Shown: positions 1 through 9,778, counted from the stretch's first letter. The stretch: 64,000 bases of DNA from Deinococcus hopiensis KR-140 (GCA_943327755.2 CALPYF020000006.1:1-64000); one strand, 5' to 3'. The notes: generated from the sequence alone by a model not told the origin. Program-made: numbers and translations.

Positions 1-135
1 CTCGGCGGCCAGGACGGGCTCGTGTGTAAGGGTTTCCCCGGATTCGGGGGTGAGGTCGGTGGGGGTCAGGTCGGATTCAGGCGCGTCCCCGGTCGGGGTC
101 GCGTGGGGGTCAGTGGAAAAATCAGGGTCAGTCAT
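1..135 (-). CDS. rsmH: 16S rRNA (cytosine1402-N4)-methyltransferase RsmH, N-terminal fragment
   Basis: Only the first 45 codons lie in the window; the gene runs off the left edge. RsmH (MraW) is an S-adenosylmethionine-dependent enzyme that methylates N4 of C1402 in the ribosomal P site. Visible are a polar extension of about 36 residues rich in Asp, Thr and Pro, then THEPVLAAE, which matches the HxPVLxxE opening of the family. The extension makes the N-terminus longer than in E. coli. The ATG lies 5 nt after the mraZ stop, so the two are almost certainly co-transcribed, the usual opening of the dcw cell-division cluster. No catalytic motif is visible here, so the call rests on the short motif plus the mraZ context. 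Confidence 0.8.
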   Translation of the reverse strand, partial: MTDPDFSTDPHATPTGDAPESDLTPTDLTPESGETLTHEPVLAAE

Positions 136-140
136 TGGGA

Positions 141-569
141 TCACGCCACGAAGTTCGTGAGAAGCTCAGGTTTGGGGGGATGGTCCTGCACGGCCGTGAT
201 CGCCGCCTCCCAGCGCGCCGGGTTCCAGAGTTCCAGGCGGCCGGGGGCGCCAGCCACGATCACGTCGCTGTCCAGGCCCGCGAAGGCCCGCAGCGTCTGC
301 GGGACGGACACGCGGCTCTGGTTGTCCAGCCGCGCCTTGTTCGCGCCGGAATAGAAGAACCGCACGAACGCGCGCGACTCGGCGTCCGTGAGCGGCAGGC
401 CCTCGAGCTGTTCCTCCACGCGCTTCCAGCTGGACAGCGGAAACACGTACAGGCAGCCCTCCATGCCGCGCGTCAGGATCATGCCGTCCTCCACGAAGTC
501 ACGGAACGCGGGTGGCATGACCACGCGGCCCTTGTCGTCGATGGTGTACGGGTACTCTCCAAACGGCAA
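141..569 (-). CDS. mraZ: Transcriptional regulator / division protein MraZ
   Basis: MraZ is a small DNA-binding protein with two SpoVT/AbrB-like halves; it binds repeats in its own promoter and controls the dcw cluster. The 142-residue product begins MPFGEYPYTIDDKGRVVMPP, the canonical start of the first half, and carries the second DNQSRVSVPQTLRAFAGL half near residues 80-100. I chose the TTG at 569 because it puts the family start in place and follows a purine-rich Shine-Dalgarno stretch (about 571-585); an upstream ATG at 605 would add 12 atypical residues. It leads directly into rsmH. A likely autoregulatory box is present upstream (see 683-712). Confidence 0.93.
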   Translation of the reverse strand: MPFGEYPYTIDDKGRVVMPPAFRDFVEDGMILTRGMEGCLYVFPLSSWKRVEEQLEGLPLTDAESRAFVRFFYSGANKARLDNQSRVSVPQTLRAFAGLDSDVIVAGAPGRLELWNPARWEAAITAVQDHPPKPELLTNFVA

Positions 570-672
570 ACGTCTCCCCTCTTCCCCACCCGCTCCCACC
601 ACCACAGGCGGCCGGACGGGCGGTCACGGTCAACCGTGAACACGAGCTGAACGCATTTCGGTTGATGCGGCG

Positions 673-712
673 AGTGTAACAGCCACCACCACGATTTACC
701 ACCGATTCCCAC
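673..712 (-). promoter_or_regulatory. mraZ promoter with candidate MraZ box
   Basis: On the minus strand three 10-nt direct repeats follow one another: GTGGGAATCG (703-712), GTGGTAAATC (693-702) and GTGGTGGTGG (683-692). Just downstream is a -10 candidate TACACT (673-678). Known MraZ operators are three TGGG-type repeats at 10-bp spacing in the mraZ promoter, so this arrangement fits autoregulation. That MraZ binds here is inference. Confidence 0.6.
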
Positions 713-801
713 CGTCTCCTCCACTTCCCCCCGCAGGTGGGGCCGGATTCCCACCGGAGCCCCCCGGGCGGGGCAGGACACCCACCCCGCCCCCCACCCG
801 C

Positions 802-807
802 TACCCT
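802..807 (+). promoter_or_regulatory. -10 box TACCCT of the DUF423 gene
   Basis: TACCCT ends 6 nt before the ATG at 814, too close for a leader or ribosome binding site. Confidence 0.6.
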
Positions 808-813
808 GCCCGC

Positions 814-1170
814 ATGACCCCCTCCCGCACCCTGAGAAGCGGCGCAATCCTGGCCGCGCTGGCCGTCGCGCTGGGCGCCTTCGCCGCGCACGGCCTGAAA
901 CCCCGCCTGGACGCCGCGATGCTCGCCAACTTCGAGACCGGCGCCCGCTACCAGATGTACGCCGCCCTGACCCTGCTCGCGCTGGGCACCCAGACGGGCC
1001 AGCGCCGCGCGCCCGGCTTCCTGCTCGCCGGGGCCGTCATCTTCAGCGGCAGCCTGTACGTGCTGGCCCTGACCGGCGTGAAGGTACTCGGCGCGGTCAC
1101 ACCCATCGGCGGCGCGCTGATGATCGCCGGGTTCGTCCTGGCGGCGCTGGACGTGAAGAAGGAGCAGTAA
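814..1170 (+). CDS. DUF423 family small membrane protein (YgdD-like)
   Basis: A 118-residue integral membrane protein with four hydrophobic segments (about residues 8-25, 47-63, 70-88 and 95-113). The segments GAILAALAVALGAFAAHGLK and FETGARYQMYAALTLLALG are the hallmark of DUF423, a widespread family of unknown function. Length matches the family. The ATG is preceded directly by a TACCCT -10 box, indicating a leaderless message. The gene stands alone and ends before a strong shared terminator. No biochemical role can be given. Confidence 0.88.
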   Translation: MTPSRTLRSGAILAALAVALGAFAAHGLKPRLDAAMLANFETGARYQMYAALTLLALGTQTGQRRAPGFLLAGAVIFSGSLYVLALTGVKVLGAVTPIGGALMIAGFVLAALDVKKEQ

Positions 1171-1180
1171 CCCGACAGGA

Positions 1181-1215
1181 AACAGGCCGCCCCGATTTCC
1201 CGGAGGCGGCCTGTT
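1181..1215. terminator. Bidirectional terminator between DUF423 gene and rnpB
   Basis: Perfect 11-bp inverted repeat (1181-1191 with 1205-1215) around a 13-nt loop. It sits between two converging transcription units and can serve both. Confidence 0.75.
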
Positions 1216-1225
1216 CGTGTGGTGC

Positions 1226-1657
<432 letters not shown>

Positions 1658-1663
1658 GGACAG

Positions 1664-1669
1664 AGCATA
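1664..1669 (-). promoter_or_regulatory. -10 box TATGCT of rnpB
   Basis: TATGCT lies about 7 nt upstream of the inferred RNase P RNA 5' end. No convincing -35 was seen. Confidence 0.5.
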
Positions 1670-1730
1670 GCAGGAGGCCGGGAGGGGTGCGCGGAACGGG
1701 ATCCTCGCCCGTCACCCTGCCCGCCCCGGG

Positions 1731-2495
1731 TCAGCCCCAGCGCTTCTGAATACGTTCCCACTGACGGTCCCAGATGGCCGCCGGAACCTTCTCCGGGTGC
1801 AGCAGGTCCTGCAGATCGCGCTCGTCGAGCTGCTGGTACTCGCCGACCTCCATGTTGCCCAGCCACAGGCCGCCCACGCGGTAGCGCAGCAGGCGCGTCA
1901 CCGGGTGGCCGATGTCCTCGAGCATGCGGCGCACCTGCCGGTTGCGGCCCTCGCCAAGCGTCACGAACGCCCCGCCACGCGCCGGGGTCGCCTGAAGCGC
2001 CCGGGCCGGGCCGTCCTCCAGCTTCAGGGTGCCGTCCGTCAGGGCGTCCAGGTCCGCCTGAGTGGGCTCCTCGGGGCCGTCCGTCCAGGCGCGGTACGCT
2101 TTCTCGTGCCCGAAGCGCGGGTGGGTCATGGTCAGCGTCAGGTCACCGTCGGTCGTCAGGAGCAGCAGGCCCTCCGAGTCGCGGTCTAGGCGGCCCACCG
2201 GGTGCAGGCCCGGGATGCACGGCATGGCGTCCAGCACGTTCCGGCGGCCGTACTCGTCGCGGGCGGTCGTGACGTACCCGCGCGGTTTATATAGCATGTA
2301 CGTGACCTTCGGGACGCTCTCGGTCTCGATGAGCTGCCCGTCCAGGCGGATGTCGTCCGCGTCGGTGACGGTGCGGCCCAGCAGAGCGACCTCGCCGTTC
2401 ACGGTGATCCGCCCGGCCGCGATCATCTCCTCGGCGGCGCGGCGCGACGCGACCCCCGCGCGGGCAAGGCGCTTCTGGAGGCGTTCGGGGGTCAC
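1731..2495 (-). CDS. rluB: 23S rRNA pseudouridine synthase, RsuA/RluB family
   Basis: A 254-residue enzyme that isomerises uridine to pseudouridine in rRNA. Residues 3-60 form an S4 RNA-binding domain (RLQKRLARAGVASRRAAEEM). The catalytic domain carries GRLDRDSEGLLLLTTDGD near residues 101-118, in which the Asp after GRL is the catalytic residue. FVTLGEGRNRQVRRM (about 177-191) is the family's C-terminal motif. Length is typical. The ATG overlaps the stop of the upstream membrane-protein gene by 4 nt (ATGA), so translation is coupled. RluB (U2605) is more likely than RsuA or RluE, but the target site cannot be read from sequence. Confidence 0.9.
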   Translation of the reverse strand: MTPERLQKRLARAGVASRRAAEEMIAAGRITVNGEVALLGRTVTDADDIRLDGQLIETESVPKVTYMLYKPRGYVTTARDEYGRRNVLDAMPCIPGLHPVGRLDRDSEGLLLLTTDGDLTLTMTHPRFGHEKAYRAWTDGPEEPTQADLDALTDGTLKLEDGPARALQATPARGGAFVTLGEGRNRQVRRMLEDIGHPVTRLLRYRVGGLWLGNMEVGEYQQLDERDLQDLLHPEKVPAAIWDRQWERIQKRWG

Positions 2496-2863
2496 AGGCG
2501 CCCCCGGCGGGACGGCGCGCCCAGCAGTCCCAGGACAGCCAGGACGGTCAGCACGCCCGACACCACCAGCATGGACGTGCGGACGGGCGCGGGCAGGGCG
2601 TCACCGCCGCGCAGCGCCGCCGGGACGAGCGCCGCCACGAGCAGCAGGTGCCCGCCGACCAGCCCACCGATCTTCACGCGGTCCGGCGCGAAACTCGCCG
2701 CGACCTGGAAGGCCCCCCAGGCGAACACCAGCGCGCCCGCCGCGCGCGCCAGCCACAGCGGCGCCACGCCCACCAGGGACGCGACGTCCGGCGGCAGGAA
2801 GTAGAGGTACAGGCCCAGCGGGATGAACAGCAGGGCGGTCAGCCAGAACGCGACACGCAACAC
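2492..2863 (-). CDS. Small four-helix membrane protein of unknown function
   Basis: A 123-residue hydrophobic protein with about four membrane segments (VLRVAFWLTALLFIPLGLYL near the N-terminus, then roughly residues 38-55, 64-82 and 97-115). I do not recognise a characterised family; it resembles small DUF4345-like integral proteins. The start is GTG at 2863, chosen because TAGACT (2871-2876) ends exactly 7 nt upstream. Longer in-frame readings would begin with a hydrophilic, unlikely stretch. It is the first gene of a two-gene unit with rluB. Confidence 0.72.
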   Translation of the reverse strand: MLRVAFWLTALLFIPLGLYLYFLPPDVASLVGVAPLWLARAAGALVFAWGAFQVAASFAPDRVKIGGLVGGHLLLVAALVPAALRGGDALPAPVRTSMLVVSGVLTVLAVLGLLGAPSRRGRL

Positions 2864-2870
2864 AGGGCCC

Positions 2871-2876
2871 AGTCTA
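2871..2876 (-). promoter_or_regulatory. -10 box TAGACT of the 2492-2863 gene / rluB unit
   Basis: TAGACT ends 7 nt before the GTG start; it lies back to back with the truB promoter about 70 bp away. Confidence 0.6.
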
Positions 2877-2947
2877 CCCGCCCGGATGAGAGCCGTCGCC
2901 CCGCGCGGTCCCGGTCGCCGGGGGCACTGCGGCGCGCCCGCCTCTGC

Positions 2948-2953
2948 TACCCT
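2948..2953 (+). promoter_or_regulatory. -10 box TACCCT of truB
   Basis: TACCCT ends 7 nt before the truB ATG at 2961, which supports that start over in-frame ATGs further upstream. Confidence 0.65.
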
Positions 2954-2960
2954 CCCCCGT

Positions 2961-3905
2961 ATGCCCGTGATTGCCGTGGACAAGCCGCTGAACCTCACCT
3001 CGCACGATGTCGTGAACCGCGCGAGGCGGGCGCGCGGCACCAAACGCGTGGGGCACACCGGCACGCTGGACCCGCTGGCGACCGGGGTGCTGGTGCTGTG
3101 CGTGGACGACAGCACGAAGGTCGTGCAGTTCATGGAGGCCGACAGCAAGGATTACCTCGCGTGGATCAGCCTGGGGGCCGGCACGCCGACCCTGGACGCC
3201 GAGGGGCCCGTGGAGGAGGTCGCGGACGTCTCCGGTTGGTTGACCCCGGACGCGAAGAGCCTTGATGACCTTCGCGAAACCCTCTACACGTTCACAGGGC
3301 CACAGGCGCAGGTGCCGCCGCAGTACAGCGCGATTCAGGTGGGCGGCCAGCGGGCGTACGCGGTCGCCCGCGCCGGGGGCGCACTGGACCTGCCCGCGCG
3401 GAACGTGACCATCCACTCGCTGGACCTGCTGGGCGTGTACCCCAGCGTGGACGCCGCGCCGCGCACCTTCGACCCGCAGGACTGGACCCCGGCGGCTACG
3501 GGGCACACCTTCACGCTGCCGCCCACACTGGGCGAGTACCCTACCCTGCTCGTCCGCGCCAGCGTGGGCAGCGGGACGTACCTGCGCTCCCTGGCCCGCG
3601 ACGTGGGCGCAGCACTCGGCGTGCCCGCGCACCTGGGCGGCCTGGTCCGCACCCGCGTGGGCCGCTACGACCTGCGGGGCGCCGTGACCGTGGACGACCT
3701 GCCCGGCGCGACCGGCATTCCCGACCTGGCCGCGCTGGACTTCCCCGTCATCGAGGCCGACGAGCGCCTCGCCCGCGAACTGCGCCAGGGCAAACGCCCG
3801 GCCCACACCGCGCAGGGCCGCCACGTCGTCACCCTGAACGGCGACCTCGTGGCCGTCGTGGACGGCAACGGCGAACAGCTGAAGGTCGTGCGCGCCTGGG
3901 CGTAA
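2961..3905 (+). CDS. truB: tRNA pseudouridine(55) synthase TruB
   Basis: TruB makes the pseudouridine 55 of the T-psi-C arm in nearly all tRNAs. The 314-residue product starts MPVIAVDKPLNLTSHDVVN, the family start. GHTGTLDPLATGVLVLC (about residues 34-50) contains the catalytic Asp. YSAIQVGGQRAYAVARAG and GTYLRSLARDVGAAL are further family blocks. The C-terminus (about 250-314) looks like a reduced PUA-type domain. The ATG at 2961 follows the TACCCT box. It is transcribed alone and converges with gatA. Confidence 0.95.
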   Translation: MPVIAVDKPLNLTSHDVVNRARRARGTKRVGHTGTLDPLATGVLVLCVDDSTKVVQFMEADSKDYLAWISLGAGTPTLDAEGPVEEVADVSGWLTPDAKSLDDLRETLYTFTGPQAQVPPQYSAIQVGGQRAYAVARAGGALDLPARNVTIHSLDLLGVYPSVDAAPRTFDPQDWTPAATGHTFTLPPTLGEYPTLLVRASVGSGTYLRSLARDVGAALGVPAHLGGLVRTRVGRYDLRGAVTVDDLPGATGIPDLAALDFPVIEADERLARELRQGKRPAHTAQGRHVVTLNGDLVAVVDGNGEQLKVVRAWA

Positions 3906-3909
3906 AGGG

Positions 3910-3972
3910 GTGAGTAGGGAAGGGGGAGTGGGAAGTGGAACGAGCTGAACCCACTTGCCACTCCCCACTCAC
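3910..3972. terminator. Long imperfect hairpin between truB and gatA
   Basis: The purine-rich arm at 3910-3938 pairs imperfectly with the pyrimidine-rich arm at 3951-3972. Its position between converging stops suggests a shared terminator. Confidence 0.5.
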
Positions 3973-3976
3973 GAGA

Positions 3977-5425
<1,449 letters not shown>

Positions 5426-5433
5426 ACCGCGCC

Positions 5434-5439
5434 AGTGTA
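5434..5439 (-). promoter_or_regulatory. -10 box TACACT of gatA
   Basis: TACACT ends 8 nt before the gatA ATG. Confidence 0.6.
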
Positions 5440-5486
5440 CCGGGCGACCCCCCGCGCCCGGCGGGGACGATCAGACGGGCTGACGG

Positions 5487-6248
5487 TCAGACCGGTTTGA
5501 CGAGGACGCTCTCCCCGGCGCGCAACGCGGTGCGCATCAGGAGCTCCGGTGGGATCATCAGCTGCGTCGTCAGGTTGCTGCCCGCCCGCACCGGCAGTGA
5601 GACCACCTTGCCGGAGTCACCCCGGATGGCCACGAACTGCGGGTGCCGCACGATGTCCTCCTTCCAGCGGCGGAAGATCAGTTCGTCCACGAGCACCACG
5701 TCCCGCACCTGCCGCGTGACCGTCACGACCAGCCGCGCCGTCCGGGAACGCCGGGCCACCAGCAGCCCCATCCGCACCAGCTTGAGCAGCATGCGCCCGG
5801 CATCCGGGTCCGTGACGAGATCACTGACCGGCGTCTGCGCCTCCAGCTGCTTGAGCACGTCCTGCTCCTTGAGACTCCAGCGCATGCGCCCCACGCGCTC
5901 CGGAGAGGTGATTCGGCCAGGGCCATCGAAGGGCAGATCCCGTACCGGCAGCGCCTCCAGCGCCTCCAGCGTCACCTCGTCCAGGGTGGCGTCCAGGCGG
6001 GGGCGGGGATGCGTCACGCCCTCGTCGAACTGGAACCGGCCCACCGGATCCTGCATCAGCCGCGCCAGGGCCGGCACGCCCAGATCCTCGCCCAGCTGCA
6101 GATGCCGCACCCGGCCGCCCTCCAGCCACGCCTGGAACTGCCCGTCCGGGCGGAACACCGACAGCACGCCGCTACGGCCCTGCTCGCTCAGCAGGTACAG
6201 CAGTTCCAGAAAATCAAAGGTTTCGAGGCTGGCAGTCGATTTCGTCAT
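5487..6248 (-). CDS. DUF4388 (PATAN-like) domain protein
   Basis: A 253-residue cytoplasmic protein. Residues 8-95 (LETFDFLELLYLLSEQGRSG and the following VLSVFRPDG..AWLEGGRVRHLQLGE segment) match the DUF4388 domain, often found with response regulators and gliding or type IV pili proteins in Deinococcus-Thermus and Myxococcus. The middle part (about 110-175) looks like a small helical domain (MRWSLKEQDVLKQLEAQTPV). The C-terminal 75 residues contain a beta-rich segment ending in RAGESVLVKPV. I chose the ATG at 6248 because the domain begins immediately after it; an upstream ATG at 6317 would add 23 Arg/Pro-rich residues. Neither start has a good Shine-Dalgarno. A signalling role is inferred from the family only. 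Confidence 0.75.
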   Translation of the reverse strand: MTKSTASLETFDFLELLYLLSEQGRSGVLSVFRPDGQFQAWLEGGRVRHLQLGEDLGVPALARLMQDPVGRFQFDEGVTHPRPRLDATLDEVTLEALEALPVRDLPFDGPGRITSPERVGRMRWSLKEQDVLKQLEAQTPVSDLVTDPDAGRMLLKLVRMGLLVARRSRTARLVVTVTRQVRDVVLVDELIFRRWKEDIVRHPQFVAIRGDSGKVVSLPVRAGSNLTTQLMIPPELLMRTALRAGESVLVKPV

Positions 6249-6428
6249 GAAAGGGGGTGACCGAGGAGTGCATCCCACGCCATCCCGGGCGACCCTCAAC
6301 GGCTCATGTTCGCTCATCTGGCGCCGATGGGCAAGGGGAAGTCACGCACCAGAACCGGAGAAACCTTCACGTTGCCGTCTCATACGACACACTGACCCCA
6401 GCCTGCACCCGTCGGGGGACGTCGGCGG

Positions 6429-6962
6429 TCAGCTGCGCAGCAGGTGAGCGAACGACCCGCTGTCCAGCGGCGGCAGGTCCGCCAGGGTGGTCAGCCCGAA
6501 TTCCAGGAGAAACCGCTCGGTGGTGCCGTACAGCAGTGGCTGTCCCACCGCCTCGGAGCGGCCCACCACCTTCACCAGTTCCCGCTCCTGCAACGTCACG
6601 ACCGTGCTGGCACTTCCGCCACGCATCGCCTCGATTTCCACGCGGGTGACCGGCTGCCGGTAGGCGATCACGGCCAGCACCTCCAGCGCCGCGCTGCTCA
6701 GGGCCGGCAGCGGAGGCGGGGACAGCAGGGGAGCCAGGTGCGGCGCTGTGCCGGGTGGGACCACCAGCCGGTAGCCGCCGGCCACCGCCTCGACCTGAAA
6801 ACCGAGCTCAGCCTGCGCGAGCCGCTGCGTGAAGTCCTGCACGACCCTCAGCGCCGCGTCCTCCGACACGCCCAGCACCTGTCCCAGTTCCCGCAGCGTG
6901 ACAGGGCGCCCCGCCGCGAGCAACGCGGCCCCCACCAGCGCCGGGTGACCGGGCGCACTCAC
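6429..6962 (-). CDS. scpB: Segregation and condensation protein B
   Basis: ScpB is the dimeric winged-helix kleisin partner of ScpA and Smc in chromosome condensation. The 177-residue product has two winged-helix units. The signature block LEVLAVIAYRQPVTRVEIEAMRG (about residues 93-115) and VVGRSEAVGQPLLYGTTERFL (about 133-153) are diagnostic. The ATG overlaps the tsaC stop by 4 nt (6959-6962), so it is translationally coupled to tsaC. scpA is not adjacent, unlike in Firmicutes. Confidence 0.93.
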   Translation of the reverse strand: MSAPGHPALVGAALLAAGRPVTLRELGQVLGVSEDAALRVVQDFTQRLAQAELGFQVEAVAGGYRLVVPPGTAPHLAPLLSPPPLPALSSAALEVLAVIAYRQPVTRVEIEAMRGGSASTVVTLQERELVKVVGRSEAVGQPLLYGTTERFLLEFGLTTLADLPPLDSGSFAHLLRS

Positions 6963-7588
6963 AACGTCTCCGGCAGGCGTGCCAGGACCTGCGCGGCGGG
7001 TACGGCCCCCTCACGGAGCACACGTCGCGCCGTGACATCCACGACCGTGCTCGGCAGGCCCTGCGCATGGACGCCCGCGTCCGGTAGCACAAAATCAGCC
7101 AGGGCCAGCGCCCGGGCCTCCGCATAGGTCAGTGCGGCGGGCTCCCCACTGCGGTTACAGCTCGTGGTCGCCAGCACGCCACTCACCTGCGCCAGCAGGG
7201 CCAACGCCACCGGGTGGTCCGGCACCCGCACACCGACCTGCCCTCCCGGCGCCAGTGCCGGCGGACAGGCCGGCGCGGCGCGGGTGACGAGCGTCAGCGG
7301 GCCGGGCAGCAGGGCGCCCAACGCCTCAAAGGCCGGACTGGGCTGCACCAGGGGCCGCGCGGCGTCCAGACTCAGGAAGGAACCCTGCACCGGTTTGAGC
7401 GGGTCCCGCGCCTTCCGCTCGAAGAGAGCTGCCGCCGCGTCCGGCAGCGCCGCGAGGCCCCACACGGTCTCACTGGGGTACGCGACCACCCCGCCTGACC
7501 GCAGGACCCGCTCGGCACGGGTCAGCAGCTCAGCCCACGGTTCGTCAGGCGCCAGGACAGTCAGAAGATTCAGGAAGCTGTTCATCAT
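6959..7588 (-). CDS. tsaC: L-threonylcarbamoyladenylate synthase (Sua5/YrdC/TsaC family)
   Basis: The enzyme makes threonylcarbamoyl-AMP from Thr, bicarbonate and ATP, the first step of t6A37 formation in ANN-decoding tRNAs. The 209-residue product has the YrdC fold motifs: GGVVAYPSETVWGLAALPD (about residues 32-50), FERKARDPLKPVQGSFLS, then LLPGPLTLVTRA and VGVRVPDHPVALALL, and a late TSCNRSGEPAALTYAEA. It is the short YrdC/TsaC type without the C-terminal Sua5 domain. The start is one of two adjacent ATGs (7588 or 7585). A TACCCT box about 25 nt upstream suggests a short leader here rather than a leaderless message. Confidence 0.92.
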   Translation of the reverse strand: MMNSFLNLLTVLAPDEPWAELLTRAERVLRSGGVVAYPSETVWGLAALPDAAAALFERKARDPLKPVQGSFLSLDAARPLVQPSPAFEALGALLPGPLTLVTRAAPACPPALAPGGQVGVRVPDHPVALALLAQVSGVLATTSCNRSGEPAALTYAEARALALADFVLPDAGVHAQGLPSTVVDVTARRVLREGAVPAAQVLARLPETL

Positions 7589-7655
7589 GCCAGTTCACGC
7601 TGCGCGGCGCCAGGGTACCCCCCGGAGCTGTAAGGTCAGCGCAAGGCCCGCAGTC

Positions 7656-7661
7656 TATACT
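7656..7661 (+). promoter_or_regulatory. -10 box TATACT of pilC
   Basis: TATACT ends 7 nt before the pilC ATG at 7669. Confidence 0.65.
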
Positions 7662-7668
7662 CTCAGGC

Positions 7669-8889
7669 ATGCCCGTCTTCGAATACCGCGTGCGTGACCG
7701 CTCCGGCAAAGTGCTGAAATCACAGATGGAAGCCGAGACGGCCAACCAGGTCCGCGATACCCTGCGCTCCAAGGGCCTCATGATCGTCGAGATCAAGGCC
7801 CCCCGCACCGGCCTGAGTGCCGACGTGAAGATCCCTTTCCTGGACAACCGGCCCCCCAGCCTGAAACAGGTGGCGATCTTCAGCAAACAGCTGGCCACGC
7901 TGATCAACGCAGGTGTCCCACTGGTACAGTCACTGGCGATCCTCCAGAAGCAGATCGAACACAAGGGCTTCCAGGGCGTGGTCAAGGAAATGCGCACTGA
8001 GATTGAAGCGGGCACTCCCTTGAGTGAAGCACTCGCCAAACATCCGAAAATCTTCAACCGGCTCTACCTGAACCTCGTGCGGGCCGGGGAGACCAGCGGG
8101 ACGCTGGACGCTGTACTTGAGCGCATCGCAGAATTTCAGGAAAAAGAACTCGCACTGCGCGGTAAGATTAAGAGCGCCCTCACTTATCCGGTGGTGGTGC
8201 TGGTCTTCGCGATCCTGATCACCTACTTCCTGCTCACGACCATCGTGCCGCAGTTCGCCGGGATTCTCGCGCAGTTGAATGCACCTCTGCCCTTCATCAC
8301 GCGCATGCTGATGGCCGTCTCAAACTTCCTCCAACATCAGATTCTGATTCTGATCGTCATCGGGGCAGTGGTCACGTTCGCTTACCGGGCGTACTACAAC
8401 ACCCCGAAAGGTCGCGTGGTCATTGACGAGATCAAGCTCAAAGTGCCCATTCTGGGCAACCTGATCCAGAAGAGCGCCATCGCCTCGTTCGCACGGACCT
8501 TTGGCCTGCTGATCAGCAGTGGCGTGAACATCATCGAGAGCCTGGAGATCACCAAGGGCACCGCGAACAACGCCATCGTGGAAGACAGTATCGAGAACGC
8601 CAAGAATGTCGTCATGGTCGGTGAGCAGATGAGCAGCAGCCTCGCCACGAGCAAGGTCTTCCCGCCGATGGTCGTCAGTATGATCAGCATCGGCGAGGAA
8701 ACCGGCTCGCTGGACGACATGCTGGTCAAGGTTGGCGACTTCTACGACCGCGAAGTGGACGAGGCCGTGGATGGGATGACAGCCGCCATCGAACCGCTGA
8801 TGATCGTGTTCCTGGGCGGCATCGTGGGGACCATCGTGGCCGGGATGTTCCTGCCGATGTTCAGCATCATCGGCCAGCTCAGCCAGTAG
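7669..8889 (+). CDS. pilC: Type IV pilus / type II secretion inner-membrane platform protein PilC (GspF family)
   Basis: PilC/GspF is the polytopic platform that couples the assembly ATPase to pilin polymerisation. The 406-residue protein has two T2SSF domains (about residues 70-192 and 275-397). Each has a cytoplasmic four-helix bundle with the FSKQLATLINAGVPLVQSL and FARTFGLLISSGVNIIESLE type motif, and three membrane helices lie near 172-194, 222-240 and 375-397. The N-terminal MPVFEYRVRDRSGKVLKSQM is the family start. The gene stands alone without pilB or pilT, as often in Deinococcus-Thermus. In this phylum the machinery also serves DNA uptake. Confidence 0.93.
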   Translation: MPVFEYRVRDRSGKVLKSQMEAETANQVRDTLRSKGLMIVEIKAPRTGLSADVKIPFLDNRPPSLKQVAIFSKQLATLINAGVPLVQSLAILQKQIEHKGFQGVVKEMRTEIEAGTPLSEALAKHPKIFNRLYLNLVRAGETSGTLDAVLERIAEFQEKELALRGKIKSALTYPVVVLVFAILITYFLLTTIVPQFAGILAQLNAPLPFITRMLMAVSNFLQHQILILIVIGAVVTFAYRAYYNTPKGRVVIDEIKLKVPILGNLIQKSAIASFARTFGLLISSGVNIIESLEITKGTANNAIVEDSIENAKNVVMVGEQMSSSLATSKVFPPMVVSMISIGEETGSLDDMLVKVGDFYDREVDEAVDGMTAAIEPLMIVFLGGIVGTIVAGMFLPMFSIIGQLSQ

Positions 8890-8891
8890 GT

Positions 8892-8943
8892 TACGTGTGA
8901 AGGCGGGCCCGGGGCTGATCCCCTGGGCCCGCCTTCACGTGTG
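8892..8943. terminator. Bidirectional terminator between pilC and the Crp/Fnr gene
   Basis: A long GC-rich inverted repeat (AAGGCGGGCCC with GGGCCCGCCTT, extended by GTGA/TCAC) lies between converging genes. Confidence 0.75.
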
Positions 8944-8955
8944 AGCTGTACAGCG

Positions 8956-9651
8956 TTACTCGAGTTGCTCGGCTTCCTCGAGGGTGATGCCCAGCAGGCC
9001 GTCCACGTCGAGCAGGATGACCTGCTGGCCGTTGCTTTTGACGAAGCCTGCCTGTTGCAGGCGCCGCATGACGCGGGAGACGGTCTCGCGGCTGGAGGAG
9101 ATGCGGGCCATGATGTCCTGCGTGCTCAGGGGCAGCACCTCCGGGTTGGGCACGCCGGCGTGGACGCGCTGCTGGTAGAGGTTGGTGAACACGTGACTCA
9201 GGGCCGCTTCGGTGTTAAGACCGAAGGCGATGAGTTCGTCGTTCAGGAACGTCACGCGCCGCACGAGCAGGGCGCTGAGGTTCCACAGGACGTCCGGGTG
9301 GCGGCGCAGGATCTGCCGGAAGTGCTCGCGGTACAGCATGAGGCTAGTGACGTCACTCAGGGCGCGGACGGTCGCGCTGCGCTCCCCGTCGCCGAGCACG
9401 GCAGTCTCGCCGACGACGGCCGGGGCGTACACGTCGCCCATCACACGCTCGCGGCTGCCCAAGCTGACGCGGGAGACCCGCACGACGCCGTGCGTGATGA
9501 GGTACAGCGCCTCGCCCTGCGCGTCCTGCTCCAGGATGACCTGCCCGGCACGGAAGTGCCGCTCGGTGGTCACGCGCGCCGCTTCCTGCAGGGCTTCCGG
9601 TGGTACGTTCTGAAATAGTGGGGATCTGCGAAGGTCTTCCAGCCGGGCCAT
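8956..9651 (-). CDS. Crp/Fnr family transcriptional regulator
   Basis: A 231-residue regulator with an N-terminal cyclic-nucleotide-binding beta-roll (about residues 10-125: SPLFQNVPPEALQEAARVTT, then GQVILEQDAQGEALYLITHG and GETAVLGDGERSATVRALSD), a long dimerisation helix (about 120-150) and a C-terminal Crp-type HTH (about 175-205) with SRETVSRVMRRLQQAGFVKS as recognition unit. FNR-type cysteines are absent, so it is not an iron-sulfur sensor. Whether it binds cAMP cannot be read. D. radiodurans has Crp-family regulators linked to stress response (for example DdrI), but orthology cannot be judged here. The start follows TAGGAT by 8 nt. Confidence 0.88.
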   Translation of the reverse strand: MARLEDLRRSPLFQNVPPEALQEAARVTTERHFRAGQVILEQDAQGEALYLITHGVVRVSRVSLGSRERVMGDVYAPAVVGETAVLGDGERSATVRALSDVTSLMLYREHFRQILRRHPDVLWNLSALLVRRVTFLNDELIAFGLNTEAALSHVFTNLYQQRVHAGVPNPEVLPLSTQDIMARISSSRETVSRVMRRLQQAGFVKSNGQQVILLDVDGLLGITLEEAEQLE

Positions 9652-9659
9652 GTCGGCTC

Positions 9660-9665
9660 ATCCTA
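9660..9665 (-). promoter_or_regulatory. -10 box TAGGAT of the Crp/Fnr gene
   Basis: TAGGAT ends 8 nt before the ATG at 9651. Confidence 0.55.
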
Positions 9666-9772
9666 GCCCGGACGTCCCCTCCTGAACAGTGTGGCGCGCC
9701 TCCGGTGAGTGTCGCGACGCGACAGAGGCTGGCCTTGTGGCGTCACGTCCGGCGACCCGGAGTCATCCGGGG

Positions 9773-9778
9773 TAACAT
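9773..9778 (+). promoter_or_regulatory. -10 box TAACAT of the LolD-like ATPase gene
   Basis: TAACAT ends 7 nt before the GTG at 9786 and overlaps the ATG at 9777, which argues for the GTG as the true start. Confidence 0.6.
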
